From NCBI GenBank assembly GCA_017628775.1, contig JAGBYN010000062.1:1-5577 (forward strand): a stretch of 5,577 nucleotides of DNA. The letters are read 5' to 3'. Origin of the DNA: Bacteroidaceae bacterium (lineage in GTDB: Bacteria; Bacteroidota; Bacteroidia; Bacteroidales; Bacteroidaceae). The number at the start of each line of letters is the position of its first letter. The first letter of the stretch is position 1. A model generated the notes under the pieces. That model searched no databases. It worked only from the letters and a program-made list of their open reading frames with translations, and was not told the origin of the DNA. The translations under genes were made by a program, and so were the position numbers. Shown here in pieces: positions 1 through 5,577 of this stretch.

Positions 1-110
1 GCATTTCGCTGACAGACAAAACTCACTTGAAAGACCTCTTTGACAAAACTAAATTTCAATATGACAAAGACCAATTCGGCTTTAATGGGCCTAATTTATT
101 TAATGTTTAA
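1..110 (+). CDS. 3' end of an unrecognised gene (partial)
   Basis: One frame is open from the window edge (first full codon at 3) to a TAA at 108-110, giving 35 residues that end in FNGPNLFNV. The peptide is polar and rich in Lys, Asp and Phe (for example DLFDKTKFQYDKDQFGF), with no membrane segment and no sorting tail. The other two forward frames hit stops within about 45 bases. I do not recognise the family. A 35-codon open stretch can occur by chance, so the case rests on the mixed, protein-like composition and on a hairpin just after the stop. It lies 152 bases upstream of the LRR gene on the same strand and is probably a separate unit. Confidence 0.42.
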   Translation, partial: ISLTDKTHLKDLFDKTKFQYDKDQFGFNGPNLFNV

Positions 111-112
111 CT

Positions 113-135
113 TGTCCCTATTTTTTAATGGGACA
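113..135 (+). terminator. Hairpin after the upstream gene, weak terminator candidate
   Basis: TGTCCC at 113-118 pairs perfectly with GGGACA at 130-135 around an 11-base AT-rich loop. The stem can be extended inward by ATT/AAT if one base is bulged. It begins two bases after the TAA of the partial gene, where a terminator is expected. However, the run of T lies inside the loop rather than after the stem, so it is not a canonical intrinsic terminator. It may instead be an mRNA 3'-end stabilising hairpin. Confidence 0.35.
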
Positions 136-262
136 CTAATGTTGTAAAGTAAAAAATCATTCTCTCCCAAATGCTCTTTAAGTCATAGAATATTCAAAAA
201 ATTGGCTCATTGTGGTCGATAACAAAAGAGAATTAAATCTTTTATTAAAACATATAAATATT

Positions 263-2842
263 ATGAAAATTATGAAATTTAAATTCAAATCGATGCTCCT
301 CGTCCTAATGGCGATGCTCTGTAGCACCCCCCTCTTTGCTCACGATTTTGAGGTGAATGGTATTTATTACAACGTCACTTCGGCAGATGACTTGACCGTG
401 GCGGTGACTTATAAGGGAAGTGCTTCATCTGAGTATTCTAATGAATATTCAGATCGGGTCACGATTCCGGAATCGGTAACTTATGGCGGTAATACTTATA
501 GAGTAACAAGCATCGGAGATTATGCTTTTCGTAGCTGCACCCGTTTGTATGCTGTCACCATCCCAAATAGCGTGACAAGTATCGGGTTAGATGCTTTCTA
601 TAATTGTGACTTTTTGTATTCAATCACCATCCCTAATAGCGTGACAAGCATCGGGTCTTCGGCTTTCGCTGGTTGCTCACGTTTGAGTTCCATCGCTATC
701 CCAAACAGCGTGACAAGCATCGGGGTTTGGGCTTTCGCTGAATGCACAGGTTTGAGTTCTATCACCCTCCCAAATAGCTTGACAAGCATCGAGAATGCAA
801 CTTTCCAATATTGCACCAGTTTAACTGACATCACCATCCCTAATAGTGTGACAAGCATTAAGCGCGGTGCTTTCCAAGGATGCTCAGGTTTGACTTCCAT
901 CAACATTCCAAATAGCGTGACGAGCATCGAGAATGGTGCTTTCTATGGTTGCTCCGATTTGACTTCCATAACCATCCCTAATAGCGTGACAAGCATCGAG
1001 TATAGTGCTTTTTCTGGAACAGCATGGTACGAGAACCAACCACAGGGCATTGTTTATGCAGGAAAGGTTTTGTATAAATATAAAGGAACAATGCCTGCAA
1101 ATACTTCTATTGAAGTCAAAGAGGGTACGGTGTCAATATCGCAGAGGGCTTTCCAAGCTTGCTCTGGCTTGAGTTCTATAACCATCGTAAAAGGTCTAAA
1201 CATCGAGGAAGAAGCTTTCTCAGATTGCACCAATTTGACTTCAGTCACCATTGGGGATGGCACAACTAACATTGGATATCAAGCTTTCTATGGTTGCATC
1301 AATTTGACTTCCATAACCATCGGAGATGGCGATATAAGCATCAGAGAAAAGGCTTTAGATAAAACAGCATGGTATGACAAACAATCAGATGGTGTGGTTT
1401 ATGCAGGAAAGGCGTTGTATAAATATAAAGGAACAATGCCTGCAAATACTTCTATTGAAATCAAAGGGGGGACGAAGTCAATATCTCCTTATGCTTTCTA
1501 TGAATGCTCCTATTTGACTTCTATCAACATCCCCAATAGCGTGAAGAGTATTGGGGAGAGTGCTTTCTCAGGTTGCGGTTTTACTTCTATTGTCATCCCA
1601 AATAGCGTGACAAGCATTGAGGATGGTGCTTTCTCAAATTGCGGTTGTACTTCTATTGTCATTCCAAATAGCGTGAAGAGTATTGGGGAGAGTGCTTTCT
1701 CAGGTTGCTTCAATTTGAATTCAGTCACTATTAAAAATGGTGTGACAAGCATTGGGAGATTAGCTTTCTATAAATGTTACAATTTGACTTCCATCAACAT
1801 TCCTAATAGCGTGAAGAGCATTGAGTACGGGGCTTTCCAATATTGCTCCAATTTGACTTCTGTCACTATCGGAGATAGCGTGACAAACATAGGAAGTGAA
1901 ACATTCAGTGGTTGCTCCAGTTTAGCAGAAGTTATTAGTTATATACCAGCGGATAAGTTATTCTCTATTGATTATAATACTTTCGACGGTCTTCCAAGTA
2001 ACAGTGTCTTAACTGTGCCCATTGGTGCAAAGGAAACGTATAAAACAACCGACGGATGGAAACGTTTCAACAATATTGTTGAGATGGGGGAAGAGAGTGA
2101 AATTAGAGATGTTGTGCTTACAGAAACGATTGACTATGAAAATGGTGAAATTTTCCAAGCCAATTCTGTGACTTATTCTCGCACGTTACCCAATTTGATG
2201 TGGAACGCGCTCTACTTGCCCGTGGAAATTCCCGTTTCGGCATTGAGTGAGAACTACGATGTGGCATACTTCAACAATATGCATGCTTACGACCGCGACG
2301 ATGATGGCACAATCGATGAAATGGCTATGGAGGTGATTCGCGTTGCTAAAGGCACACTCCACGCCAACCATCCTTATTTCATCCGTGCTAAAAACGAAGC
2401 AGCAAAAAATATGAACCTGGAACTTACTGATGTTACAGTTTATAATACTGACGCGTCTTATTGCACCAGTTTAACGACTTCGTCGGTTTACATGAACTTC
2501 GAATTGACAGGCGTTTACAAGCGTCATGAGGGTAGCGACCTCCAAAATTGCTATGCCATCACAGCCAAGGGTGCATGGTCGCCCATTGCAGCCAACAGTT
2601 ACTTGAATCCCTTCCGCTTCTATCTTAAGGTCACAAACCGCAACGGAACACCTGTAAAGGCGGATGAAGCATTGCAAACCATCCATATCTATTTGAAGGG
2701 CGAACAAGGCACAACAGACATTGATGAGACTATCGTGAGCGGTCAAGAATCTACTATCATCTACGATCTCCAAGGTCGCCGCATTGTTAACCCCAAAAAG
2801 GGCATGTACATTATGAACGGCAAAAAGGTTTTGATCAAATAG
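263..2842 (+). CDS. Secreted BspA-type leucine-rich repeat surface protein with a Por-like C-terminal tail
   Basis: Predicted cell-surface or secreted LRR_5 (BspA-like) protein; relatives are adhesins or binding proteins, but the ligand here is unknown. From ATG 263 it has 859 residues. Residues 1-26 form a signal peptide (basic start, hydrophobic core, cut after PLFA); there is no lipobox. [13 protein letters not shown] follows, a usual opening of this family. About residues 79-608 carry 19 repeats of the form [23 protein letters not shown] and end in a BspA-type cap ([18 protein letters not shown]). Residues 609 to about 818 form a non-repeat domain common in Prevotella surface proteins. 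The last 40 residues ([24 protein letters not shown]) resemble a type IX sorting tail. The frame is open from a GTG at 212, but that start would put 17 charged or polar residues before the signal peptide. ATG 263 is preferred; ATG 272 is possible. No Shine-Dalgarno is seen. A poor promoter match (TTG 210-212, TAAATCTT 234-241) is the best upstream candidate. Family call is firm; binding role is inferred. Confidence 0.93.
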   Translation: MKIMKFKFKSMLLVLMAMLCSTPLFAHDFEVNGIYYNVTSADDLTVAVTYKGSASSEYSNEYSDRVTIPESVTYGGNTYRVTSIGDYAFRSCTRLYAVTIPNSVTSIGLDAFYNCDFLYSITIPNSVTSIGSSAFAGCSRLSSIAIPNSVTSIGVWAFAECTGLSSITLPNSLTSIENATFQYCTSLTDITIPNSVTSIKRGAFQGCSGLTSINIPNSVTSIENGAFYGCSDLTSITIPNSVTSIEYSAFSGTAWYENQPQGIVYAGKVLYKYKGTMPANTSIEVKEGTVSISQRAFQACSGLSSITIVKGLNIEEEAFSDCTNLTSVTIGDGTTNIGYQAFYGCINLTSITIGDGDISIREKALDKTAWYDKQSDGVVYAGKALYKYKGTMPANTSIEIKGGTKSISPYAFYECSYLTSINIPNSVKSIGESAFSGCGFTSIVIPNSVTSIEDGAFSNCGCTSIVIPNSVKSIGESAFSGCFNLNSVTIKNGVTSIGRLAFYKCYNLTSINIPNSVKSIEYGAFQYCSNLTSVTIGDSVTNIGSETFSGCSSLAEVISYIPADKLFSIDYNTFDGLPSNSVLTVPIGAKETYKTTDGWKRFNNIVEMGEESEIRDVVLTETIDYENGEIFQANSVTYSRTLPNLMWNALYLPVEIPVSALSENYDVAYFNNMHAYDRDDDGTIDEMAMEVIRVAKGTLHANHPYFIRAKNEAAKNMNLELTDVTVYNTDASYCTSLTTSSVYMNFELTGVYKRHEGSDLQNCYAITAKGAWSPIAANSYLNPFRFYLKVTNRNGTPVKADEALQTIHIYLKGEQGTTDIDETIVSGQESTIIYDLQGRRIVNPKKGMYIMNGKKVLIK
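497..2086 (+). repeat. LRR_5 coding repeat array, 69-bp period
   Basis: Repeat starts at 503, 572, 641 and 710 (GTRACAAG) show an exact 69-base period, which is 23 codons. I count 19 units, judged by the conserved Ala-Phe (or Thr-Phe, Ala-Leu) and Cys positions. Units 8 and 12 are enlarged to 48 residues by a module with TAWY, VYAGK and [15 protein letters not shown]. The two units with GCGF and GCGC are 22 residues long, having lost one residue. The last stretch (about 1939-2086) is the non-repeat cap. Confidence 0.9.
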
Positions 2843-2936
2843 ATTTTTAGGAAACTGGGAACAGAATACAAATGATCATCCGGCTGGAAACTCTTGTTGT
2901 CCCTACCGAATGCAAATATTAAACAATAAATCAAAC

Positions 2937-2973
2937 AAATGGGGTGTGTCAAAAACTGGCACACCCCATTTTT
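2937..2973 (+). terminator. Strong intrinsic terminator of the LRR gene
   Basis: GGGGTGTG at 2941-2948 pairs with CACACCCC at 2960-2967. Flanking A-T pairs extend the stem to 12 perfect base pairs (2937-2948 with 2960-2971). The loop is 11 bases, and the right arm runs into five T (2969-2973). It lies 94 bases after the LRR stop and before the next promoter, so it should insulate the two units. Because A's precede the left arm, it could also work weakly on the other strand. Confidence 0.85.
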
Positions 2974-3075
2974 AGTTCAACTTCTTTCAGCCAATCAAAA
3001 TCGGCACAAACACTTGTTGTCCTGTTAATTCGTTGTCTTCGTGAAACGTAAGTTACCTATTAAAATTTCTTAAAA

Positions 3076-3117
3076 ACTTCTGCTAATTTATTTAAAAAAT
3101 CGTACATTTGCAGAAGT
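3076..3117. promoter_or_regulatory. 8-bp inverted repeat framing the promoter, possible operator
   Basis: ACTTCTGC at 3076-3083 and GCAGAAGT at 3110-3117 are perfect reverse complements with centres 34 bp apart. The left arm covers the -33 element. The right arm begins at the last base of the -7 element and covers the presumed transcription start, ending just before the ATG. This placement would suit a repressor bound at two half-sites or looping between them. No regulator is identified, and an 8-bp match in AT-rich DNA could be chance. Confidence 0.35.
3079..3110 (+). promoter_or_regulatory. Bacteroidetes-type promoter of the VTC/DUF4956 unit
   Basis: TACATTTG at 3103-3110 matches the Bacteroidetes -7 consensus TAnnTTTG exactly. 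TCTG at 3079-3082, 20 bases upstream, is one mismatch from the -33 TTTG at the expected spacing. Transcription would start at about 3113-3118, so the mRNA begins within a few bases of the ATG at 3119. The message should therefore be leaderless or nearly so. The start-site position is inferred from spacing only. Confidence 0.72.
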
Positions 3118-3118
3118 C

Positions 3119-3934
3119 ATGAGTAATTCTGCAAACAAACTAAATCAATTGGTGAGTCAAATGACGCCAATATCCCTCGAGGAAATGAAATCGGTGCGCT
3201 TAATGAAACGTACCGACACGAAGTTTGTTACAAATATCAGGCGCTTGGAACAGCTCCTTGAGCGCACTCAGACGGAGTATTATGCTCAATGTAAAAACGA
3301 CAGTTATATTGCTGAATACCGCACTGTATATTGGGATACGCCCGTGACGCATCAAATGTTTCGCGATCATCATTGCGGCCATTTCCCCCGCACAAAGGTA
3401 CGTGCCCGCACCTATTTGGATTCAGGTCATTCCTTTTTAGAAATCAAGAAAAAGGACAACCACGGCAAAACGCGGAAAAAGAGAATACCTGTGCCCACAA
3501 TTGAAGAGGTTATTCACAACCATTATGGCAATGATTTTCTTTCGGAACACACGCCATATACGTTCAACGATATCATTCCAACCATGGAAAATCGTTTTAA
3601 AAGAATAACCTTAGTCAATCAAGCTAAGACCGAGCGACTGACCATTGACTTTGACATCAAATTTATCAATCATGAAACGGGCGAAACGGGCGAGATTGCA
3701 GATATTGTGATTATTGAACTAAAACGCGATGGACGCATCCATTCCCCCATCTTGGCGATGCTTCGCGATTTACGCATCAAGCCCAGCGGTTTCAGTAAGT
3801 ATTGCATTGGTTCGGCAGTAACGAACAAAGGCTTAAAGCAGAATCGTTTTAAAAAACGCCTGCACCGTTATGATAAAATAGCCAAGGCCAAGGCAAATGC
3901 AACGATCGAAAAATCTCAATTCACTAATTTATAG
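3119..3934 (+). CDS. VTC-domain polyphosphate polymerase-like protein
   Basis: Predicted soluble cytoplasmic enzyme of the VTC family (271 residues). In yeast Vtc4 this domain is a tunnel-shaped beta barrel that makes polyphosphate from ATP with a divalent metal. Elements fitting the family, in order: KRTDTK (30-35), YRTVYWDT (67-74), the basic strand RTKVRARTY (91-99), EIKKK (108-112) with GKTRKKR (116-122), RFKR and TERLTID (159-177), the acidic strand IELKR (199-203; E200 a likely metal ligand) and SKYC (226-229). None of the basic or acidic positions I would expect is missing. There is no signal peptide, membrane segment or SPX domain. The tail from about 237 is Lys/Arg-rich. ATG 3119 is chosen because PISLEEM usually sits 10-20 residues from the start in relatives and because it abuts the promoter; M15 is the alternative. 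DUF4956 follows after 27 bases, suggesting one operon. The family is clear; polymerase activity is inferred. Confidence 0.9.
   Translation: MSNSANKLNQLVSQMTPISLEEMKSVRLMKRTDTKFVTNIRRLEQLLERTQTEYYAQCKNDSYIAEYRTVYWDTPVTHQMFRDHHCGHFPRTKVRARTYLDSGHSFLEIKKKDNHGKTRKKRIPVPTIEEVIHNHYGNDFLSEHTPYTFNDIIPTMENRFKRITLVNQAKTERLTIDFDIKFINHETGETGEIADIVIIELKRDGRIHSPILAMLRDLRIKPSGFSKYCIGSAVTNKGLKQNRFKKRLHRYDKIAKAKANATIEKSQFTNL
3674..3691 (+). repeat. In-frame 9-bp tandem duplication in the VTC gene
   Basis: GAAACGGGC occurs twice back to back, encoding ETGETG (residues 186-191) in the turn between strand IDFDIKF and strand IADIVIIELK. It looks like a slippage duplication that lengthens a surface turn without breaking the frame. 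Confidence 0.7.
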
Positions 3935-3961
3935 AACGAACCTTAAATCATCCCATAGAAA

Positions 3962-4624
3962 ATGTTAGACTTTTTACTCACCAATTTTACTATTGCCGAC
4001 TTAGTTGTAAGTTTATTGATAAACTGCTTAAGTGTATGGATTATTGTCCATTTCTTTTATTACCCTAAGGGTCAACGTCGTGACTATTACTTTACGTTCG
4101 TGTTGCTTTCTGTGAGCATCTTCATGTTGATATACCTCTTTATGGGGCATGGCAATACTGAAGGTATTTCAGATGCAGGTATGGTTGGTGCAGCTTTAGG
4201 GTTGTTTGCCATTTTTGGTATCATCCGCTACCGCACAGAGAGTGTACCCATTCGAGAAATGACTTATTTGTTCTTCTTGATAGCCCTTTCGGTGTTGAAT
4301 GGCAAATCTGGTCAACTCACCTTGCTCGATCGTGCTGTGGTAAATGCCATTTTTATTGGCGTGGTATGGTTGGTTGAGAACTTCCACTCGGCTTACAATC
4401 AAGGATGCAAGTTTGTGAAGTACGACAATATTGAGTTAATCAAACCCGACCGTTACGACGAACTCGTGGCCGACCTCGAAGAACGTTTAGGCTTGAAAAT
4501 TAAGAGGGTGGAAGTTGGGTCGGTTGACTTCCTCACCGATATGGCCATGTTGCGCGTGTTCTACTATGATCCACAGAAGCGCATTAAGTCGGTCGATCGA
4601 TTAATGAAACTGCCCTTGGAATAA
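3962..4624 (+). CDS. DUF4956 multi-pass inner-membrane protein, VTC partner
   Basis: A 220-residue integral membrane protein. Hydrophobic segments lie at about 11-32, 43-61, 73-88, 100-114 and 121-139, giving four or five spans. A soluble, probably cytoplasmic C-terminal part covers about 145-220 (for example YDELVADLEERLGLKIKRVEVG). The block GLFAIFGIIRYRTESVPIREMTY (split here as GLFAIFGIIRYR at 80-91 and ESVPIREMTY at 93-102) is the hallmark of DUF4956 and puts several Arg next to a membrane span. Genes of this family commonly sit beside VTC-domain genes. By analogy with the membrane part of the yeast VTC complex, it may dock the polymerase and pass the polyanion through the membrane; this is inference. 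It starts 27 bases after the VTC stop without its own visible promoter, so co-transcription is likely. No canonical terminator follows it. Confidence 0.9.
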   Translation: MLDFLLTNFTIADLVVSLLINCLSVWIIVHFFYYPKGQRRDYYFTFVLLSVSIFMLIYLFMGHGNTEGISDAGMVGAALGLFAIFGIIRYRTESVPIREMTYLFFLIALSVLNGKSGQLTLLDRAVVNAIFIGVVWLVENFHSAYNQGCKFVKYDNIELIKPDRYDELVADLEERLGLKIKRVEVGSVDFLTDMAMLRVFYYDPQKRIKSVDRLMKLPLE

Positions 4625-4632
4625 AAGGGGAG

Positions 4633-4660
4633 GAGTTTAGAGTTGAGAGTTTAGAGTTTA
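4633..4660. repeat. Four tandem heptamers GAGTT(T/G)A
   Basis: The units GAGTTTA, GAGTTGA, GAGTTTA and GAGTTTA run without gaps from 4633 to 4660, and a decayed fifth (GAGGAAG) follows. The tract begins nine bases after the DUF4956 stop. A heptamer tract can change copy number by slippage, but outside a coding frame this would alter only spacing or mRNA structure. Confidence 0.8.
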
Positions 4661-4669
4661 GAGGAAGGG

Positions 4670-4795
4670 GCTTAGCGATAAGGTCTTTAAGGTCGCAAAG
4701 GCTGCGTTGATTCTTGAATCTATAGAAACTCTAGAGCTCTAGAATATCTATTTCATCAGGAATATCTATAGTTCCTGTTGCTTCTATCGCTAAGC
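4670..4795. repeat. 11-bp perfect inverted repeat enclosing a palindrome-rich core
   Basis: GCTTAGCGATA at 4670-4680 is the exact reverse complement of TATCGCTAAGC at 4785-4795. The core contains the 14-bp palindrome TCTAGAGCTCTAGA (4730-4743), a direct repeat GAATATCTAT (4742-4751 and 4760-4769), and a hairpin CAGGAA/TTCCTG (4757-4762 with 4772-4777). No target-site duplication is visible outside the ends, so a miniature transposable element is possible but not supported by its flanks. Confidence 0.6.
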
Positions 4796-4807
4796 ATCTA
4801 CAGCTCC

Positions 4808-4842
4808 GCAGGGTTAAGACGCTGAAGGTGTCTTCGCTCTGC
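4808..4842. repeat. Stable 14-pair hairpin
   Basis: GCAGGGT (4808-4814) pairs with GCTCTGC (4836-4842). After one T/C mismatch, AAGACGC (4816-4822) pairs with GTGTCTT (4828-4834), leaving a 5-base loop. Three of the pairs are G-T. No T run follows, so it is not an intrinsic terminator. It could stabilise or process the mRNA between DUF4956 and DUF2490. Confidence 0.55.
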
Positions 4843-4882
4843 AACCGAAGTGAAGAGATTCATTTTTACATTATGAAACATG

Positions 4883-4953
4883 GAGCAACAACGGACGAAG
4901 TTTTATAACGAACAAACCTTAAAGCCTTAAACTGAAACACGCTTCGTCTGCTC
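4883..4953. repeat. Long-loop stem in the DUF2490 leader region
   Basis: GACGAAG at 4894-4900 pairs with CTTCGTC at 4942-4948. GAGCA at 4883-4887 continues the stem with TGCTC at 4949-4953 across a 6-base bulge on the left. The 41-base loop contains the direct repeat CCTTAAA (4917-4923, 4925-4931). The right arm is followed by seven A. It may be a fold of the 5' leader of the DUF2490 mRNA; no known riboswitch class is recognised. Confidence 0.4.
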
Positions 4954-4985
4954 TAAAAAAACGGTGGGTATTTATAGCCCCCACC
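4954..4985 (-). terminator. Hairpin that reads as an intrinsic terminator on the minus strand
   Basis: GGTGGG (4963-4968) pairs with CCCACC (4980-4985) around an 11-base loop that can close further with TAT/ATA and a bulge. On the minus strand this G/C-rich stem is followed by GT and seven T (complement of 4955-4961), a good terminator shape. On the plus strand no T run follows, only TTATAT. It would stop antisense transcripts coming out of the DUF2490 gene, or serve as a leader hairpin 26 bases before the ATG. Confidence 0.4.
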
Positions 4986-5011
4986 TTATATCACCTAAAA
5001 CCATAATACCT

Positions 5012-5577
5012 ATGAAAAAACGATTACTTATTCTTTTAGGATTATTCCTTACCACGGTTCCTGCAGCCTTCGCACAACGCGATGAGTTTGGTGCATGGCT
5101 GGAAGTGGAAGGTGAAAAAGCTGTCACGAAACGTTTGGATTTGTCGGTTGGCATCGGACTTCGTGCTAATGATAATGTGCGCGAAATGTCGCGTTGGAAC
5201 ATTAGCTTGGGAGGTAGTTACGAAATCTTTAAATGGCTTAAGGCCGGACTCACCTATCAGTGCATCAGCGACCTCAACCGCAAAGAAGTGAAGGAGGATT
5301 ACAAGAAGAGCAATGGTGCCTTCAACGGCTACAATGTTGACGAAAAATATCGCCGTGACAAGCACCGCGTGTCCTTCGACCTTACTGGAAAAACAAAAAT
5401 AGGACGTTTCACCATTTCATTGCGCGAACGCTATCAGTACACCCACTCTGTGGCTACGGATGTTGAACGCGAACGCTATCGTGATGAAGCACCCGCAGGT
5501 TATGAAAATCCCGACAATCCCGGACATCAATTTGGTGGACAAACATGGTTGTCGTACGAGTTAGCCAACGACCGCAA
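5012..5577 (+). CDS. DUF2490 outer-membrane beta-barrel candidate (partial, 3' end outside window)
   Basis: The frame is open from ATG 5012 to the window edge: 188 residues, with the C-terminus missing. Residues 1-21 form a clear signal peptide (MKKRLLILLGLFL start, cut after AAFA, then QRDEFGAWLEV). The mature part shows strands with alternating polar and hydrophobic or aromatic residues and Arg-rich turns: LDLSVGIGLRAND, WNISLGGSYEIFKWLKAGLTY, HRVSFDLTGKTKIGRFTISLRERYQYTH and GGQTWLSYELAND. This pattern fits DUF2490, a family of small outer-membrane barrels found in Bacteroidetes. A charged insert (about residues 87-112, EVKEDYKKSNGAF onward) would be a loop. It is the third gene in the same direction after VTC and DUF4956 but lies 387 bases away. 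It may be the outer-membrane part of the same system. Family call is from recognition; transport role is unknown. Confidence 0.8.
   Translation, partial: MKKRLLILLGLFLTTVPAAFAQRDEFGAWLEVEGEKAVTKRLDLSVGIGLRANDNVREMSRWNISLGGSYEIFKWLKAGLTYQCISDLNRKEVKEDYKKSNGAFNGYNVDEKYRRDKHRVSFDLTGKTKIGRFTISLRERYQYTHSVATDVERERYRDEAPAGYENPDNPGHQFGGQTWLSYELANDR

Larger units (their letters stand above)
4625..5011. other. 387-base intergenic stretch rich in repeats and inverted repeats
   Basis: I see no credible gene here; the longest obvious ATG-led frame near the right side (ATG at 4873) encodes only 11 residues. The stretch holds a heptamer tandem repeat (4633-4660), an 11-bp inverted repeat enclosing about 100 bases (4670-4795), a 14-bp palindrome, several hairpins and a hairpin next to poly-A before the DUF2490 gene. 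There is no TAnnTTTG promoter that I can find and no canonical + strand terminator. It may be a structured linker within one operon or a boundary between two units. Confidence 0.6.

Noticed and set aside
210..241. Promoter for the LRR gene (TTG 210-212, 21-base spacer, TAAATCTT 234-241)
   Set aside because: The -7 element matches TAnnTTTG poorly and the DNA is AT-rich, so such matches are expected by chance.
212..262. GTG at 212 as the start of the LRR protein
   Set aside because: It would add 17 polar or charged residues before an otherwise perfect signal peptide; ATG at 263 gives the expected layout.
280..330. Lipoprotein signal at the Cys in LMAMLCS
   Set aside because: The residue before Cys is Leu rather than Gly, Ala or Ser, and a good signal peptidase I site (PLFA) follows.
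598..1752. Minus-strand open frames opposite the LRR array, with repeats of their own
   Set aside because: Their repetition simply mirrors the 69-base coding repeat on the other strand, and they have no start context or family likeness.
503..1938. CRISPR array
   Set aside because: The regular 69-base repeats are in-frame LRR units with no unique spacers or palindromic direct repeats.
4873..4908. Small leader peptide MKHGATTDEVL before the hairpins
   Set aside because: Eleven codons with no ribosome signal and no run of regulatory codons; not distinguishable from chance.
5042..5365. Minus-strand and alternative plus-frame open frames across the DUF2490 gene
   Set aside because: They overlap a signal-peptide gene with clear family features and show no independent coding evidence.

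Overview
The window looks like Bacteroidales DNA, most likely Prevotella or a close relative. The first large gene encodes a BspA-type leucine-rich repeat surface protein with the usual family opening after the signal peptide and a short C-terminal tail of the type IX (Por) secretion kind. One promoter fits the Bacteroidetes -33/-7 pattern (TAnnTTTG), Shine-Dalgarno sites are absent, and intergenic DNA is AT-rich. All recognisable genes are on the + strand.

Layout. Positions 1-110 hold the last 35 codons of an unrecognised gene. A 5' region without clear signals leads to a secreted LRR protein (ATG at 263, stop at 2842): signal peptide, 19 repeats of about 23 residues, a BspA-type cap, a domain of about 210 residues, and a sorting-like tail. 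A strong intrinsic terminator (2937-2973) closes this unit. A second unit starts from a promoter at 3079-3110. It encodes a VTC-domain polyphosphate polymerase-like protein (3119-3934) and, 27 bases on, a DUF4956 membrane protein (3962-4624). A 387-base intergenic stretch follows, rich in repeats and inverted repeats. The window ends inside a signal-peptide-bearing DUF2490 outer-membrane-barrel candidate (5012 to beyond 5577).

How the genes may work together. The LRR protein is probably an independent cell-surface adhesin or binding protein. The next three genes suggest a module placed across the envelope: a soluble VTC catalytic domain in the cytoplasm, a multi-pass inner-membrane protein, and an outer-membrane barrel. 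In yeast, the VTC domain makes polyphosphate while an attached membrane part passes it across the vacuolar membrane. A split bacterial version that makes polyphosphate and moves it to the periplasm or surface is the most interesting hypothesis here, but it is inference. Whether DUF2490 shares the transcript is unknown, because the long structured gap separates it from the other two.
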